Below are positions 41,682 to 51,014 of a stretch of 64,000 nt of DNA, piece after piece. Location: NCBI GenBank assembly GCA_021629085.1, contig JAJXRJ010000006.1:1-64000 (forward strand). The letters run 5' to 3'. Within the stretch, counting starts at the first letter, position 1. Every line of letters begins with the position of its first letter. Source of the DNA: Oscillospiraceae bacterium (GTDB lineage: Bacteria > Bacillota > Clostridia > UMGS1810). Made by a program: the position numbers and the translations under genes. The notes beneath the pieces were generated by a model. That model was not told the origin of the DNA and made no database searches. It was given only the letters and a program-made list of their open reading frames with translations.

Positions 41682-42234
41682 AATCACTGTGTTTCGTATT
41701 TTGCTCATCCCATTTTTTATGATTGTGCTCATGCTGCAAACGTCGCGGCTGTTTTTTGTCCCGCCCATTTACTGCAACATCTTGGCGGCTGTCATCTTTG
41801 CAGTGGCCGCGGCCACTGACGGGGTGGACGGATATTTGGCGCGCAAAAATAACCAGGTGACGGATTTGGGCAAATTTTTAGACCCCATTGCGGATAAACT
41901 ACTGGTGGCGACGGCGCTTATTTGCCTGGTGGAACTGCAGCGCATTCCGGCGTGGATGGCCATCATTATCATTGCGCGCGAGTTCATTGTAACAGGCCTC
42001 CGCATTGTCGCCATTTCTGAGGGCGTGGTAATCGCCGCGGAAATGACCGGAAAAATTAAAACCGTCATACAAATTATTGCAACTGTGGTGGCGCTGGTAT
42101 TTTACGGCGAAACATTCGATTTGTTCGGCGTGTCAATCGCCAAAATCGCCATGTGCATCGCCACTTTGTTCACCATTTATTCCGGCGTGGTCTACATGAC
42201 CAAAAACTGGAATTTGGTGATCAATTCCAAATAA
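41665..42234 (+). CDS. pgsA: CDP-diacylglycerol-glycerol-3-phosphate phosphatidyltransferase PgsA
   Basis: This membrane enzyme (189 aa) makes phosphatidylglycerol phosphate. The CDP-alcohol phosphotransferase motif D-G-x2-A-R-x8-G-x3-D-x3-D is read as DGVDGYLARKNNQVTDLGKFLDPIAD, with five or six hydrophobic helices. It overlaps the 3' end of rimO by 17 nt, with its AGGAGAGG site inside rimO. Confidence 0.95.
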   Translation: MNLPNKITVFRILLIPFFMIVLMLQTSRLFFVPPIYCNILAAVIFAVAAATDGVDGYLARKNNQVTDLGKFLDPIADKLLVATALICLVELQRIPAWMAIIIIAREFIVTGLRIVAISEGVVIAAEMTGKIKTVIQIIATVVALVFYGETFDLFGVSIAKIAMCIATLFTIYSGVVYMTKNWNLVINSK

Positions 42235-42246
42235 GGAGCTTCCCAT

Positions 42247-44055
42247 ATGGCAGAAAAGCAAACCAACATCCGGAATTTTTGTATTATCGCCCATATCGAC
42301 CATGGCAAATCCACACTGGCCGACCGCATGCTGGAGCTTTGCGGCGTGCTCACCCAGCGCGAAATGCAGGACCAGGTGTTAGACAATATGGATTTGGAGC
42401 GCGAAAAGGGGATTACCATAAAAGCGCGGGCGGTCAAGCTCGCTTACAAGGCGGACGACGGGCAGGAATACACTTTAAATCTCATTGACACGCCGGGACA
42501 CGTGGACTTTAACTACGAGGTGTCACGCAGCTTAGCCGCGTGCGAAGGTGCGGTGCTGGTGGTGGACGCGGCGCAGGGCATTGAGGCGCAGACACTGGCA
42601 AACACCTACCTTGCGGTAGATCACAATTTGGAGCTGGTGCCGGTCATCAACAAAATCGACCTTCCCAGCGCGCGGCCCGACGCGGTAAAAGCTGAAATTG
42701 AAGATATCATTGGCATTGAAGCGCAAAACGCACCGCTCATTTCGGCCAAAAACGGCCAGAATATCAAGGCGGTGCTGGAAGCGGTGGTAAAGCAGGTACC
42801 GCCGCCTGCGGGCGACGAACATGCGCCGCTTGCCGCGCTCATTTTCGATTCCTATTACGACGCCTATAAAGGGGTCATTGTATATGTCCGGGTGCGGGAC
42901 GGGAAGGTTTCTCCCGGCGACTCCATCCGGTTTATGGCGACGGATAAATGTTTTGATGTAGTGGAGGTGGGATACCTTTCCCCAAACGGCACCATCCCTT
43001 CAAAATCGCTGCAGGCAGGCGAGGTAGGCTACATTGCCGCCAGCATTAAAAATGTGCGGGACGCCCGGGTGGGCGACACCGTTACGCTGGTGGACGGCGG
43101 GACAAGCACACCGCTTCCCGGCTATAAAAAGGTAAATCCCATGGTGTTTTCGGGCGTTTATCCGGCCGACGGCGCAAAATATCCCGATTTGCGCGATGCG
43201 CTGGAAAAGCTGCAGTTAAACGACGCATCCTTAACCTTTGAGCCCGAAACCTCACTGGCCTTAGGGTTTGGGTTCCGGTGCGGCTTTTTAGGGCTTTTGC
43301 ACATGGAAATCATCCAGGAACGGCTGGAGCGGGAATACAACCTCGATTTGGTCACCACCGCGCCCAGCGTGGTGTACCATGTCATCAAAACCAACGGTGA
43401 GAAAATTTCCATTGACAACCCCACCAACCTGCCGCCCGCGCAGGAGATTGACTATATGGAAGAGCCGGTGGTGGCGGCCGACATCATGGTGCCCACCGAA
43501 TTTATCGGAAACATCATGGAGCTGTGCCAGGACCGGCGCGGGGTTTACAAGGACATGCAGTATATTGACGACACGCGCGTGAGCCTGCACTACGACTTGC
43601 CGCTCAACGAAATCATCTACGACTTTTTCGATGCGTTAAAATCGCGCACCAAGGGCTACGCCTCGTTTGACTACGAACTAAAGGGCTATAAAAAATCCAA
43701 CCTGGTAAAGCTCGACATGCTCTTAAACGGCGAAATGGTGGACGCGCTCTCCATGATTGTACACGCCGACAAGGCGTACGCGCGCGGCCGGCGTATTGCC
43801 GAAAAGCTCAAAGAGGCCATTCCGCGCCAGCTGTTTGAGGTGCCCATCCAGGCGGCCATCGGCGGGAAGATTATTGCGCGGGAAACTGTAAAAGCCATGC
43901 GCAAGGATGTTTTGGCCAAGTGCTACGGCGGCGATATCACGCGCAAAAAGAAGCTTTTGGAAAAGCAAAAAGAGGGCAAAAAGCGCATGCGCCAGGTGGG
44001 CACGGTGGAGGTGCCGCAAGAGGCGTTTATGTCGGTGTTAAAGCTGGATGAATAA
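42247..44055 (+). CDS. lepA: Elongation factor 4 (LepA)
   Basis: This translational GTPase (602 aa) acts on the ribosome, probably in biogenesis or back-translocation. It has P-loop AHIDHGKST, DTPGH, NKIDLP, domains II, III and V, and the LepA C-terminal domain (GGDITRKKKLLEKQKEGKKRMR). It sits between pgsA and hemW; lepA-hemW-hrcA-dnaK is a widespread Firmicutes order. Confidence 0.97.
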   Translation: MAEKQTNIRNFCIIAHIDHGKSTLADRMLELCGVLTQREMQDQVLDNMDLEREKGITIKARAVKLAYKADDGQEYTLNLIDTPGHVDFNYEVSRSLAACEGAVLVVDAAQGIEAQTLANTYLAVDHNLELVPVINKIDLPSARPDAVKAEIEDIIGIEAQNAPLISAKNGQNIKAVLEAVVKQVPPPAGDEHAPLAALIFDSYYDAYKGVIVYVRVRDGKVSPGDSIRFMATDKCFDVVEVGYLSPNGTIPSKSLQAGEVGYIAASIKNVRDARVGDTVTLVDGGTSTPLPGYKKVNPMVFSGVYPADGAKYPDLRDALEKLQLNDASLTFEPETSLALGFGFRCGFLGLLHMEIIQERLEREYNLDLVTTAPSVVYHVIKTNGEKISIDNPTNLPPAQEIDYMEEPVVAADIMVPTEFIGNIMELCQDRRGVYKDMQYIDDTRVSLHYDLPLNEIIYDFFDALKSRTKGYASFDYELKGYKKSNLVKLDMLLNGEMVDALSMIVHADKAYARGRRIAEKLKEAIPRQLFEVPIQAAIGGKIIARETVKAMRKDVLAKCYGGDITRKKKLLEKQKEGKKRMRQVGTVEVPQEAFMSVLKLDE

Positions 44056-44073
44056 AAGGAAGGGTTTTATAAG

Positions 44074-45183
44074 ATGACCGGGCTTTATGTGCACATCCCG
44101 TTTTGTGAGAGCAAATGCCGCTACTGTGGGTTTTTCTCCTGCAGCGGCATTTTTTATATGCAAAAAGACTACTTTGCCGCCCTGCGCCGGCATGTATCCG
44201 CGCTCCCCAAAGAAAAACTGGACACTGTTTACCTGGGCGGCGGCACGCCGTCGGCTGTGGATGCGGCGCACATTGGCGTGCTTTTGGATCATATCCGGAA
44301 CCATTTTAGCACAAGCGGTGAAATGGAATGTACCATTGAAATTAACCCCGCATCGGCCACCAAAGACAAGCTTGCCGCTTACCGGGCGTTTGGCATAAAC
44401 CGCGTAAGCATCGGCGCGCAGAGCTTTTTGGATGCCGAACTTGCGTTTTTGGGCCGCCGGCACCGGGCGGCAGACATTATTTCCTGCGTGGAGGACGTGC
44501 GGGCGGCCGGGTTTTCCAATGTGAGCCTCGACCTCATCTACGGCCTGCCAGGCCAGTCGGTTTCAGATTTCAGCAAAAGCGTGGACAGACTGCTAACGCT
44601 TTCACCCGAACACGTGTCGTGCTACGGGCTTTCGTTTGAGCCGGGCACGCCGCTTTTTTCCGATTTGAACGCGGGCAAATTTGCGGCGCTTTCGGACGAC
44701 CTCTATTTTGAACAGTATGAATATTTGCGAAAAACGCTTGCGGCGCACGGCTATGAGCACTATGAAATTTCAAACTTTGCGCGGCCGGGCCGCCGATCTC
44801 TGCACAACCAAATCTATTGGCGCGCTGAGCCCTACTATGCCGTGGGCGCGGGCGCATCGGCCTATTTTGACGGGGTGCGCCGCACCTATACGCCGGATGT
44901 GCCAGACTATATCAAACATCCGCTTAAAGAGAGTGAGAAAGAAACCGTCGATCGATCCGGGCAGATGAGCGAGGCGGTCCTCTTAGGCTTGCGGCTGCTC
45001 ACAGACGGCGTGGACACGGCAGCGTTTGCCGCGCGGTTTGGAAGGGATATTTTTGATGTTTTTGGGAAAGAATTGGAAAAGCACCAAAAAAACGGCCTGC
45101 TCCTATACAAAAACGGCCGGTTGCTGCTTACCGAGCGGGCATACTATATCAGCAACTATGTGCTCTGTGACTTTGTGCGTTAG
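44074..45183 (+). CDS. hemW: HemW-like radical SAM protein (heme chaperone)
   Basis: This 369-aa protein has the cluster motif CESKCRYCGFF near residues 11-21, then YLGGGTPS and the SLDLIYGLPGQS of the HemN/HemW superfamily. HemW inserts heme and is not coproporphyrinogen oxidase; the Cys pattern C-x3-C-x2-C-x-F fits HemW. It is the last gene before the CIRCE-controlled promoter. Confidence 0.93.
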   Translation: MTGLYVHIPFCESKCRYCGFFSCSGIFYMQKDYFAALRRHVSALPKEKLDTVYLGGGTPSAVDAAHIGVLLDHIRNHFSTSGEMECTIEINPASATKDKLAAYRAFGINRVSIGAQSFLDAELAFLGRRHRAADIISCVEDVRAAGFSNVSLDLIYGLPGQSVSDFSKSVDRLLTLSPEHVSCYGLSFEPGTPLFSDLNAGKFAALSDDLYFEQYEYLRKTLAAHGYEHYEISNFARPGRRSLHNQIYWRAEPYYAVGAGASAYFDGVRRTYTPDVPDYIKHPLKESEKETVDRSGQMSEAVLLGLRLLTDGVDTAAFAARFGRDIFDVFGKELEKHQKNGLLLYKNGRLLLTERAYYISNYVLCDFVR

Positions 45184-45236
45184 CACTGTTCACAGAAAGT
45201 TTACAAATTTGCTGGTAAAATTTATTAAAAATGCCC

Positions 45237-45299
45237 TTGACAAACAAAATAAATCGTGGTATTTTATATTTGTTAGCACTGAGAGGCTTAGAGTGCTAA
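45237..45299 (+). promoter_or_regulatory. hrcA operon promoter with CIRCE element
   Basis: TTGACA (45237-45242), 17 nt and TATTTT (45260-45265) are followed by the inverted repeat TTAGCACTG-N9-GAGTGCTAA (45273-45299). It matches CIRCE except for G instead of C at position 9 of the left arm. HrcA should bind here and repress hrcA-grpE-dnaK. Confidence 0.92.
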
Positions 45300-45330
45300 A
45301 ACTAAAACTTGGAAAGGGGCGGATGGAACC

Positions 45331-46365
45331 ATGGAACTGAGTGAACGCAAACGGCGCATTTTGCGCGCGGTTGTGGACGACTATATCCGCACTGCAGAAC
45401 CGGTGGGTTCCTCCTATATTTTAAACCAACATAAATTTGGCATCAGCTCAGCCACGATTCGCAACGAAATGGCAGACTTGGAAGAGCAGGGCTACCTTGA
45501 CAAGCCCCACACCTCTGCCGGACGTGTGCCGTCGCTGTTGGGCTACCGCGTATATGTGGATGAGCTCATGCAGCAGTATACCCTCACCATGCGGGAAATT
45601 GCCCTCATGCGCGAGGCGCTCTCCAAGCGGTATTTAGAGCTGGGGAATATTGTAAACGATATTTCCAACACCATTTCGCACTTAACCAACCTCACCACAC
45701 TGGTTTCCACCCCTGTGGCCAAGGCCAACCGGCTTAAAAGCATCCGGTTTGTGCCCATTGACGATGTGAGCTTTGTGATGCTTTTAGTCACAAGCGAGGG
45801 CGTGGTGAAAAACACCACGATCCGCGCAAAAACGCCGGTGGATGCACAGATCTTAGAGCGGCTGGGAAACTACTTAAACAACGTGTTTTCTGACACAGAG
45901 CTTTCGTCTATTACAAAAGAGGCGTTAGATTCGCAAAAAGAAATGATCCCCATGGCGGATGACCTCATCACCCCCATTTTTGACTACCTCTACCGCGCAA
46001 CGCATGCGCTTTCGGGATTTGACGTCATCCACTGCGGCGAAAACAGCATTTTTGATTATCCCGAATTTCAAAGTGTGGAGCGCACCAAAGGCTTTTTTGA
46101 ATTGCTGCGGCATATGGATAAAGACATCATCCAAAGCGCGCTTTCTGAATCCAGCGGTACAGTCAGCATTTTAATGGGGGACGACAACCCGCGCTTAAAA
46201 GAGCTGGGACTGAGCGTTGTGCTTTCCAAATACAGCATAGACGGCAAGGGAAACGGCGGTATTGCCATCATTGGCCCGGCGCGGATGGACTATCCCAGAG
46301 TGGTGGCCATGCTGGACTTTTTGTCCGATAATCTGCACAAATACTTAAACGATAGCGAGGAATGA
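45331..46365 (+). CDS. hrcA: Heat-inducible repressor HrcA
   Basis: This 344-aa repressor binds CIRCE and needs GroEL for activity. It has the N-terminal winged helix (RILRAVVDDYIRTAEPVGS, SSATIRNEMADLEEQGYL, HTSAGRVPS) and the GAF-like sensor domain, with GPARMDYPRVVAMLDFL at the end. It is the first gene after CIRCE and represses its own operon. Confidence 0.96.
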   Translation: MELSERKRRILRAVVDDYIRTAEPVGSSYILNQHKFGISSATIRNEMADLEEQGYLDKPHTSAGRVPSLLGYRVYVDELMQQYTLTMREIALMREALSKRYLELGNIVNDISNTISHLTNLTTLVSTPVAKANRLKSIRFVPIDDVSFVMLLVTSEGVVKNTTIRAKTPVDAQILERLGNYLNNVFSDTELSSITKEALDSQKEMIPMADDLITPIFDYLYRATHALSGFDVIHCGENSIFDYPEFQSVERTKGFFELLRHMDKDIIQSALSESSGTVSILMGDDNPRLKELGLSVVLSKYSIDGKGNGGIAIIGPARMDYPRVVAMLDFLSDNLHKYLNDSEE

Positions 46366-46370
46366 CAATC

Positions 46371-46940
46371 ATGAGCAAAAAAAAGCAGGCGGATACGCCG
46401 GAAAAGGAAACCGCTGCGGCGGATACCACGCCTGAAACGGCATCCGCTGCGGATGTACAAACAGAGGAGGCGCCCGATGCGGCAAATCCAGACCTTTTGC
46501 AGACGCTTGAAGAGAAGGAAACAGAATTAAAAGAACAGGCGGATAAATATTTGCGGCTTTTGGCGGAATACGACAACTTCAAAAAACGCACTGCGCGCGA
46601 AAAAGAGTCCATCTACATTGATGCGGCGGGCGACGCCATTTTGGCGCTGCTGCCAGTGCTTGACAACCTTGAGCGCGCACTGGATACAAAGGATGAAAAA
46701 GAAAGCCCGCTTTACAAGGGATTAGAACTGGTGTATAAGCAGGCAAAGGAAACCTTTTTGAAGCTGGGCGTCAAAGAGACTCCGGCGGTGGGTGAAGAAT
46801 TCAACCCTGAGCTGCACAATGCGGTGATGCATATAGAAGATGATACCGTCACCGAAAACACCATTGTGGAGCAGTTTCAGAAGGGATATACGTATCAGGG
46901 CAAAGTGCTGCGGTACAGCATGGTAAAAGTGGCAAACTAA
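46371..46940 (+). CDS. grpE: Nucleotide exchange factor GrpE
   Basis: This 189-aa cochaperone has an acidic, low-complexity N-terminus (about 1-45), a long coiled coil (LEEKETELKEQADKYLRLLAEYDNFKKR), and the C-terminal beta-wing with FNPELHNAVMH and QKGYTYQGKVLRYSMVKVAN. ATG 46371 is preferred over the overlapping ATG 46362, which touches its own GAGGA site. Confidence 0.95.
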   Translation: MSKKKQADTPEKETAAADTTPETASAADVQTEEAPDAANPDLLQTLEEKETELKEQADKYLRLLAEYDNFKKRTAREKESIYIDAAGDAILALLPVLDNLERALDTKDEKESPLYKGLELVYKQAKETFLKLGVKETPAVGEEFNPELHNAVMHIEDDTVTENTIVEQFQKGYTYQGKVLRYSMVKVAN

Positions 46941-46961
46941 TCTTTAAGGAGGATAAAACAT

Positions 46962-48803
46962 ATGGGCAAAATTATTGGAATCGACTTAGGAACAACCAAT
47001 TCGTGCGTCGCCGTCATGGAAGGCGGGGAGGCAGTGGTCATACCCAACGCAGAAGGCGCGCGCACCACGCCGTCGGTGGTGGCATTCACCAAAACCGGCG
47101 AACGTCTGGTAGGCCAGGTGGCAAAGCGCCAGGCTATTACAAACCCCGACCACACGGTCATCTCCATCAAGCGCGACATGGGCACGGACCGCAAGGTGAA
47201 CATTGACGGCAAACAGTATACCCCCCAGGAAATTTCAGCGATGATTCTGCAAAAGCTCAAAGCTGATGCAGAAGCGTATTTGGGTGAGACGGTCACACAG
47301 GCGGTCATCACTGTGCCGGCTTACTTTTCAGATGCACAGCGCCAGGCCACGAAGGACGCGGGCAAAATTGCCGGCTTAGAGGTGCAGCGCATCATCAACG
47401 AGCCTACCGCGGCTGCATTGGCCTACGGCATGGATAAAGACGCCGAGCAGAAAATTATGGTGTACGACTTGGGCGGCGGCACGTTTGACGTGTCCATTCT
47501 GGAAATCGGCGACGGCGTGTTTGAAGTGCTTGCCACCAGCGGCAACAACCGCTTGGGCGGCGACGACTTTGACAATAAAATTATCGACTATCTTGCAGAG
47601 GAGTTCAAGCGTGAAAACGGCATTGACCTCCGCAACGATAAAATGGCGCTACAGCGGCTCAAAGAGGCGGCGGAAAAGGCCAAAATCGAGCTTTCAGGCG
47701 TCACCACGTCCAACATCAACCTGCCCTTTATCACGGCGGATGAATCCGGACCCAAGCACCTTGACATCACGCTTTCGCGCAGCAAGTTTGACGAATTGAC
47801 CGCCGATTTGGTGGAAAAGACCATGGAACCCACCCGGCGCGCGCTGTCCGACGCGGGGCTGTCCCCGTCCGACATCAACAAAGTGCTGCTGGTGGGCGGT
47901 TCTTCGCGGATCCCGGCGGTGCAGGATGCGGTCAAACGCCTCATCGGGAAAGACCCGCACAAGGGCATCAACCCGGACGAGTGCGTGGCCATGGGCGCAG
48001 CGATCCAGGGCGGTGTGCTCTCGGGCGAAGTAAAAGACTTGCTGCTCTTAGACGTTACACCCCTCTCTTTGGGAATTGAAACCATGGGCGGCGTGTTCAC
48101 CAAAATTATTGAGCGCAACACCACCATCCCCAAAAAACAGAGCCAGATTTTCTCCACCGCGGCAGACAACCAAACCAGCGTGGAAATCCACGTGCTGCAG
48201 GGTGAACGGGAAATGGCAGCCTACAATAAAACGCTGGGCAAATTCTCACTCACAGGCATTGCGCCGGCCCCGCGCGGCGTGCCGCAAATCGAGGTCACAT
48301 TTGACATTGACGCAAACGGCATTGTGCATGTGTCCGCCAAAGATATGGCAACCGGCAACGAACAGCAAATCACCATCACTGCAAGCTCCAACCTTTCGGA
48401 GGAGGACATTGAAAAGGCGGTGAAGGAAGCGGAGAAATTTGCCGCGGACGACAAGAAGAAAAAAGAGGAAGTGGACGCGCGCAACAACGCTGACACGCTG
48501 GTGTATCAGTGTGAAAAGGCCATTTCCGACCTGGGCGATAAAATTGACGCGGCGGACAAAGCCGACGTACAGGAAAAAATAGAAGCGGTGAAAAAAGCGC
48601 TTGCCGGAAGTGACATTGAGGCCATCAAAGCCGCCACCGACGCGCTGCAAAAGAAATTCTACGACGTTTCGTCCAAGGCCTATCAGCAGGCCAACCCGCA
48701 AGGCGGTCCGCAGGATGCGGGCGCACAGGGCGGCCAGCAGGGCGGCAGCTATGAGGGCGATTACACAGTTGTTGACGACGAGGACAAAAAGGACGAGAAA
48801 TAA
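46962..48803 (+). CDS. dnaK: Molecular chaperone DnaK (Hsp70)
   Basis: This Hsp70 (613 aa) has the nucleotide-binding domain (GIDLGTTNSCVAV, VYDLGGGTFDVSIL, VLLVGGSSRIPAVQ), the LLLLDVTPLSLGIET linker and substrate domain, and a helical lid with a Gly/Gln-rich tail. It lacks the extra loop of Gram-negative DnaK, as usual in Gram-positives. It is preceded by AAGGAGG. Confidence 0.97.
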   Translation: MGKIIGIDLGTTNSCVAVMEGGEAVVIPNAEGARTTPSVVAFTKTGERLVGQVAKRQAITNPDHTVISIKRDMGTDRKVNIDGKQYTPQEISAMILQKLKADAEAYLGETVTQAVITVPAYFSDAQRQATKDAGKIAGLEVQRIINEPTAAALAYGMDKDAEQKIMVYDLGGGTFDVSILEIGDGVFEVLATSGNNRLGGDDFDNKIIDYLAEEFKRENGIDLRNDKMALQRLKEAAEKAKIELSGVTTSNINLPFITADESGPKHLDITLSRSKFDELTADLVEKTMEPTRRALSDAGLSPSDINKVLLVGGSSRIPAVQDAVKRLIGKDPHKGINPDECVAMGAAIQGGVLSGEVKDLLLLDVTPLSLGIETMGGVFTKIIERNTTIPKKQSQIFSTAADNQTSVEIHVLQGEREMAAYNKTLGKFSLTGIAPAPRGVPQIEVTFDIDANGIVHVSAKDMATGNEQQITITASSNLSEEDIEKAVKEAEKFAADDKKKKEEVDARNNADTLVYQCEKAISDLGDKIDAADKADVQEKIEAVKKALAGSDIEAIKAATDALQKKFYDVSSKAYQQANPQGGPQDAGAQGGQQGGSYEGDYTVVDDEDKKDEK

Positions 48804-48820
48804 GAACCCATTAAAAAACA

Positions 48821-48848
48821 GCAAGGGCATTTTGGCCCTTGCTTGTTT
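48821..48848 (+). terminator. Hairpin between dnaK and dnaJ
   Basis: GCAAGGGC (48821-48828) pairs with GCCCTTGC (48835-48842), with a broken T-run after it. It is probably a leaky terminator that lowers dnaJ relative to dnaK. Confidence 0.65.
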
Positions 48849-48897
48849 GCGCAAATGTGGGGCGCCGACACTATCAATAGAAGCGGAGTAAACATGT

Positions 48898-50043
48898 ATG
48901 GCGGAAAAACGAGATTATTATGAGGTCCTGGGCGTGCCGCGCGGCGCGTCGGACGATGAAATTAAAAAAGCATACCGCAAGCTTGCCAAAAAATACCACC
49001 CGGATGTCAACCAGGGCAACCCCGATGCCGAGGCCAAGTTTAAAGAGGTCAACGAGGCCTATGAGGTGCTGGGCGATTCGGGCAAGCGTGCGAAATACGA
49101 CCAGTTTGGCCATGCGGCGTTTGAGCAGGGCGGCGCAGGCGCGGGCGGATTTGGCGGGTTTGGCGGCGGATTTGGCGATATCGATTTGAACGATTTGTTC
49201 GGCTCCTTTTTCGGCGGCGGGTTTGGCGGCCGCGGGCGCAATAAAAATGCGCCCAGAAAGGGTGCGGATGTGTCGGAATCGGTGGTGCTCACCTTTGAAG
49301 AAGCGGCGTTTGGCACCAAAAAGCAGATCAAGATCTACCGTGTGGAAGACTGTGACGCGTGCGGCGGCAAAGGCACCAAGGACGCCTCTGGCAAGAAGCA
49401 GTGCCCGGCCTGCGGCGGCACCGGCGAGGTGCGCAATGTCACCAACACCATCATGGGGCAGATGGTCAACGTCACCACCTGCCGCAACTGCGGCGGCACG
49501 GGCACCATTATCACAAACCCATGCTCCAAATGCCGCGGCCGCGGCAAGGTGAAGCGCCCGCGCACAGTGGAGGTGAAAATCCCCGCCGGTATTGACAATG
49601 GCGAAACCATTGCACTGCGGGGGTTGGGTGACCACGGCGTAAACGGCGGGCCCAAAGGCGACCTTTTGGTGACGGTGTCCATCAAGCGGCACGCCATCTT
49701 TGAGCGCCGGGGCACCGATGTGTATTGTACTGTGCCCATCACGTTTGTGCAGGCCGCGCTGGGCGGTACTATTTTGGTGCCCACGCTGGACGGCAAGGTG
49801 GAGCACCAAATCCCCGAGGGCACGCAAACCGGCACCAGCTTCAAGCTGCGCGGCAAGGGCATTCCCAACATCCGCACCGGCGTGCGGGGCGATGAAATTT
49901 TAAAAGTAGAGGTGGAAGTGCCCCAGCACATGACAAGCGAGCAAAAGCAGGCGCTCAAAAAGTTTGGCGAACTCACCAACGATGCCAATTACAAGTCACA
50001 AAAGGGCTTTTTTGAAAAAATGAAGGATTCTTTGGGCCTTTGA
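48898..50043 (+). CDS. dnaJ: Chaperone protein DnaJ
   Basis: This type I Hsp40 (381 aa) has a J domain with HPD in YHPDVNQ, a Gly/Phe-rich stretch (about 78-115), four zinc motifs (CDACGGKG, CPACGGTG, CRNCGGTG, CSKCRGRG; the last has Arg where Gly is usual) and a C-terminal substrate domain. Start ATG 48898 follows AGCGGAG. Confidence 0.97.
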   Translation: MAEKRDYYEVLGVPRGASDDEIKKAYRKLAKKYHPDVNQGNPDAEAKFKEVNEAYEVLGDSGKRAKYDQFGHAAFEQGGAGAGGFGGFGGGFGDIDLNDLFGSFFGGGFGGRGRNKNAPRKGADVSESVVLTFEEAAFGTKKQIKIYRVEDCDACGGKGTKDASGKKQCPACGGTGEVRNVTNTIMGQMVNVTTCRNCGGTGTIITNPCSKCRGRGKVKRPRTVEVKIPAGIDNGETIALRGLGDHGVNGGPKGDLLVTVSIKRHAIFERRGTDVYCTVPITFVQAALGGTILVPTLDGKVEHQIPEGTQTGTSFKLRGKGIPNIRTGVRGDEILKVEVEVPQHMTSEQKQALKKFGELTNDANYKSQKGFFEKMKDSLGL

Positions 50044-50060
50044 TACGGCGAATAATTAAT

Positions 50061-50095
50061 AACCCTCGTCCACACCGGACGGGGGTTATTTTTTA
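50061..50095 (+). terminator. Terminator after dnaJ
   Basis: AACCCTCGTCC pairs imperfectly with GGACGGGGGTT, followed by a T-run; it ends the heat-shock operon. Confidence 0.88.
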
Positions 50096-50102
50096 TATAA
50101 AT

Positions 50103-50762
50103 TTAAATCACGCCCTGCAGCACCAGCACCAGCAATACGATGGATGCAAGAATGAGCAGGGATACCAAAATCACACCCACGCTGACGCGCCCCTGGGCGG
50201 GTACGCCGTCGCGCTTTGGCAGCAGGTTGGCCCGCCGGAGGCCGTTGACCAGCGGCTTGTAGAGCAGCATGGTGATGGCGGCGTTTAATGTGCTCTTTAT
50301 GAGGTTAAACGGCAAAAATCCCGGCAGCAGCATGGCCGCCACAGCCTCGCGCGGATAGTTTAAATACAGCGGCGTGATAAAATAGTTCCACAAAAGCATC
50401 ACCAGCGTCATGAGCACCACGCCCGCCAAAAGCCCCAAAACCGCGCCCTTTTGTGTGCGGTTTTTTTTGTATATTGCAGCGGCCGTGCACGCAAATGCGC
50501 AAGTGGAAAGCACGTTCATCAAAAGCCCAATGGGCCCTGTGTCGCTCACGGTGAGCATTTCCACCACCGAAACCACCAGAGAGATGAAAAACGCCGCCAT
50601 AGGCCCAAACAGGAACCCACCGATGGTGATAACCACGTCTTTGGGGTCGTATTTTAAAAAACCCACTGCGGGAACAAGCGGGATGCGCCCCACCATCATC
50701 ACAAGATAGGAGAGCGCACACAGCGCCGCCAAGGTTGTGAGTGTTTTCGTTTTGTTTTGCAT
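50103..50762 (-). CDS. ribU: Riboflavin ECF transporter S component RibU
   Basis: This 219-aa membrane protein has six hydrophobic segments and the RibU-type sequence VGFLKYDPKDVVITIGGFLFGP. The FMN riboswitch directly upstream fixes the substrate as riboflavin. It needs energising EcfA/EcfT subunits encoded elsewhere. ATG 50762 with AAGGGGGT upstream is chosen; a longer frame would translate the riboswitch. Confidence 0.93.
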   Translation of the reverse strand: MQNKTKTLTTLAALCALSYLVMMVGRIPLVPAVGFLKYDPKDVVITIGGFLFGPMAAFFISLVVSVVEMLTVSDTGPIGLLMNVLSTCAFACTAAAIYKKNRTQKGAVLGLLAGVVLMTLVMLLWNYFITPLYLNYPREAVAAMLLPGFLPFNLIKSTLNAAITMLLYKPLVNGLRRANLLPKRDGVPAQGRVSVGVILVSLLILASIVLLVLVLQGVI

Positions 50763-50790
50763 AAAAATTACCCCCTTAAATTTTATTTGC

Positions 50791-50827
50791 AAATAAAAAC
50801 GGCTGAAAAACAAAGGTTCTTCAGCCG
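50791..50827 (-). terminator. FMN-riboswitch terminator
   Basis: On the minus strand CGGCTGAA (50827-50820) pairs with TTCAGCCG (50807-50800), followed by TTTTTATTT. It lies between the aptamer and the ribU ribosome site. Confidence 0.88.
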
Positions 50828-50869
50828 CATTTTGCGAAAATCCCCGGCCTTTTCCCGCGTGGGAAAAAG

Positions 50870-50990
50870 CCCTGCCTTTTCTCATCCAGACTGTACTGTC
50901 GGTTTTGGAATTGCACCAAATCCTGCGCAAATTTTGCGCTCGCGGACTGTCACCGCCGGTCGGGAATTGCACCCTGCCCCAAAGACACCT
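50870..50990 (-). promoter_or_regulatory. FMN riboswitch (RFN element)
   Basis: The minus strand shows the RFN core: GGGGCAGGGTGCAATTCCCG, ACCGGCGGTGACAGTCCGCGA, GGATTTGGTGCAATTCC, AAAACCGACAGTACAGTCTG and GATGAGA. FMN binding should terminate ribU transcription. No clear promoter was found between it and kdgK. Confidence 0.96.
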
Positions 50991-51014
50991 GTTATGAAAT
51001 TTTGAAAAAATTGA

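Noticed and set aside
48874..49827. 317-aa minus-strand frame opposite dnaJ
   Set aside because: It is antisense to a certain gene; the composition reflects the Gly-rich DnaJ coding strand.
50763..50972. N-terminal extension of RibU
   Set aside because: It would translate the FMN riboswitch and its terminator.
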